Below, piece after piece: positions 62,794 through 64,000 of a stretch of DNA of 64,000 bases. A program made the translations under genes and the position numbers. Every line of letters starts with the position of its first letter. Within the stretch, counting starts at the first letter, position 1. The notes beneath the pieces are model-generated. The model was given only the letters and a program-made list of their open reading frames with translations. It was not told the origin of the DNA and did not search any database. Source of the DNA: an uncultured Roseibium sp. (GTDB lineage Bacteria > Pseudomonadota > Alphaproteobacteria > Rhizobiales > Stappiaceae); contig NZ_CANMNP010000001.1 in assembly GCF_947499295.1 (NCBI RefSeq), positions 558,001-622,000 on the forward strand. The letters are read 5' to 3'.

Positions 62794-63048
62794 CTAGCGA
62801 CTGGCGTTGACTGTGACCGTCGTCACCTTACCGCCCTTCAGAACCGACAACTTGTAAACATAGCCGCCACCCTGTTGGCACAGCTGTGCCTTGACGATTT
62901 CCCCGCCGGCACGGCCGGCGACCGCACCAAGTGGTGCTGCTTTGCCGCTCGCCACCGCATCGCGGGCCTGCGCCTGAGACAGGCAGGCCGCGCTTGCCGG
63001 GGTCACGGCGGCAAAAAACACGATTAAAAGGGCAACGAGCTGTTTCAC
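62794..63048 (-). CDS. feuN: FeuN-like small periplasmic modulator
   Basis: 84 residues. A signal peptide (MKQLVALLIVFFAAVTPASA) precedes a roughly 63-residue mature chain with two Cys (ACLSQAQARD; AQLCQQGGGYVYKLSVLKGG), resembling a single PepSY-type unit. Size, export signal and position just before feuP match FeuN of Sinorhizobium meliloti, an approximately 83-residue periplasmic protein that restrains FeuQ. GTG at 63048 with GGAAC upstream. Cross-family inference from position is strong, sequence identity unmeasured. Confidence 0.82.
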   Translation of the reverse strand: MKQLVALLIVFFAAVTPASAACLSQAQARDAVASGKAAPLGAVAGRAGGEIVKAQLCQQGGGYVYKLSVLKGGKVTTVTVNASR

Positions 63049-63162
63049 GTTTTCGGTTCCGGTTCTGCCTACGATTTGATCATCAACGTGTAATCAAATT
63101 CACATGAACGCAAGCTGAACCATCCCTTTAGAAAACGGAAAACACCTCCTTCTCAGAAATCC

Positions 63163-64000
63163 TTAGCCGAGAAGCATGTCTTCAGTCTGCAGATCGTCAT
63201 AGCGCCCCTTGAAGTGCTCAAAGACCTGCAGTGTCCGCCGGGCGATACCGGTCCAGCCAAAAACACGCCGGGCAAATCTTGCGCCTTCGACGGCGAGCGT
63301 TTCCCGGATCCAGGGATACTGCATCGGCATGTTGACCATGGTCGCAAACTCTTCAGGCCTTTTGGGATCTGCGATTAGCGCATGTTTTCCGAACTCGATT
63401 TGTTCAAAAAGGCCGCCGTGAACAGTGACAACTGTCGGGGTTCCGCATGCCATGGCCTCAACCGCGGTCATTCCGAATGGTTCGTAGCGCGACGGCAGGG
63501 CAAATATTCCCGGGGCACGATAAAGATCTGCAAGGTCTTCGTCTTCGACATATCCGCGCCAACTAATCCGTTCGCCAACCCCCATGTCGGCAGCCGTTTG
63601 TTTCCATTGGTTCAGGAGAGCGATGTCGCTTTGAGAATTCGCGCCTGCGGCCAGAACAAGTCTTGCTTCCGGTTGAAGTTCCAGGATTTTGGGCAAGGCT
63701 TCGATGATGAGGTCGTAGCCTTTGTTTTCTGCAGCTCTGCCGACCACATAGATGTCGGTGTCCTTCATGTCGTGTCTTGCCCTGGCATCCTCAACCTTGC
63801 CTGGCGTTGCCGGCATGAACCTGCCCTCGTCAATCCCAGGCGGGATCATGGTGATGTGTTCTTTGGGCAGCTGATAATGTTCAACGATGAGATCGGTTTG
63901 CTGCTCTGTCGTTGAGATCACATGATCGCAGTTTCTGTAGAGAACAAATTCCCTCTGGATGCGCTCCTCGAACCGATAGCCTGCCATCTCCTCCTCACCG
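63163..64000 (-). CDS. GT4-family glycosyltransferase, 5' end outside window
   Basis: At least 279 residues visible; the frame is still open at the right edge, so the true start lies beyond. Shows a GT4 donor half: VIPPG-like TMIPPGIDEGRFMPATPGKV, VVGRAAENKGYDLIIEALPK, then FALPSRYEPFGMTAVEAMAC (E-x7-E) and GTPTVVTVHGGLFEQIEFGK. The arrangement RIQREFVLYRNCDHVISTTE resembles sucrose-synthase/sucrose-phosphate-synthase-like enzymes. Likely role: transfer of glucose to fructose-6-phosphate or a related acceptor, unproven. Same strand as feuN, 114 bp apart. Confidence 0.8.
   Translation of the reverse strand, partial: GEEEMAGYRFEERIQREFVLYRNCDHVISTTEQQTDLIVEHYQLPKEHITMIPPGIDEGRFMPATPGKVEDARARHDMKDTDIYVVGRAAENKGYDLIIEALPKILELQPEARLVLAAGANSQSDIALLNQWKQTAADMGVGERISWRGYVEDEDLADLYRAPGIFALPSRYEPFGMTAVEAMACGTPTVVTVHGGLFEQIEFGKHALIADPKRPEEFATMVNMPMQYPWIRETLAVEGARFARRVFGWTGIARRTLQVFEHFKGRYDDLQTEDMLLG

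Noticed and set aside
1..64000. CRISPR arrays, insertion sequences, prophage or tRNA-linked integration sites
   Set aside because: No regularly spaced direct repeats, transposase, integrase or tRNA gene was seen in any frame or gap.

Overview
The window reads as chromosomal DNA from an alphaproteobacterium of the order Hyphomicrobiales (Rhizobiales). The support is a feuN-feuP-feuQ-like regulatory unit, a ccmI-ccmE-ccmF-ccmH (cycHJKL) cluster, a degP / response regulator / kinase / glnE run, DUF2336 proteins, a PleC/DivJ-like PAS kinase and PhoX. A marine Stappiaceae (Roseibium/Labrenzia-like) host is my inference from gene style and intergenic palindromes, not something the sequence proves. 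Coding density is high and G+C is fairly high by eye. I found no tRNA, rRNA, insertion sequence, phage or CRISPR array.

Layout. 0-8.9 kb: a Tat-exported PhoX phosphatase behind three tandem Pho-box half-sites; soxR divergent from a VOC protein with a canonical SoxR operator between them; a small membrane protein coupled to an HlyD-like adaptor; a type II 3-hydroxyacyl-CoA dehydrogenase behind two dyads; a membrane adenylate cyclase; a LuxR-type regulator. 9-13.2 kb: a possible structured RNA, then an operon for an odd 860-residue ABC protein, a stand-alone cyclic-nucleotide-binding protein and a metallo-beta-lactamase-fold hydrolase. 13.4-19 kb: divergent from it, four glycosyltransferases and a NodB-like deacetylase, tightly coupled. 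19-23.9 kb: msrA, a cobalt-type nitrile hydratase set, an isoprenylcysteine-methyltransferase-like protein, a LysR regulator, a DUF1330 protein and a methyltransferase. 24-30.7 kb: a complete peptide/opine-type ABC importer with an embedded O-methyltransferase. 30.9-35.2 kb: a sensor adenylate cyclase, a Nudix hydrolase, a class III CoA-transferase and a small methyltransferase. 35.4-47.4 kb: pepN, a PAS histidine kinase, glnE, an OmpR-type two-component pair and degP. 47.6-53.9 kb: an accessory block (GST, two DUF2336 paralogues, LysR, NTF2-like protein, hydrolase-OsmC fusion) lying between degP and the cytochrome c maturation genes. 54-64 kb: ccmH/F/E/I, an unrecognised 491-residue helical protein, a lipoprotein, feuQ/feuP/feuN and a glycosyltransferase cut by the window end.

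How the genes may work together. Two class III cyclases, a cyclic-nucleotide-binding protein and a phosphodiesterase-like hydrolase suggest a local cyclic nucleotide circuit. It may touch the degenerate ABC protein, which shares a regulatory region with the glycan pathway. This ABC/cNMP/glycan neighbourhood (about 9.2-19 kb) is the best candidate for an undescribed system. Second is the DUF2336 pair inside the block that separates degP from ccmH. Start sites were moved inward from the longest frame wherever a ribosome binding site or family alignment favoured it. Functions rest on motif recognition by eye, without database searches.
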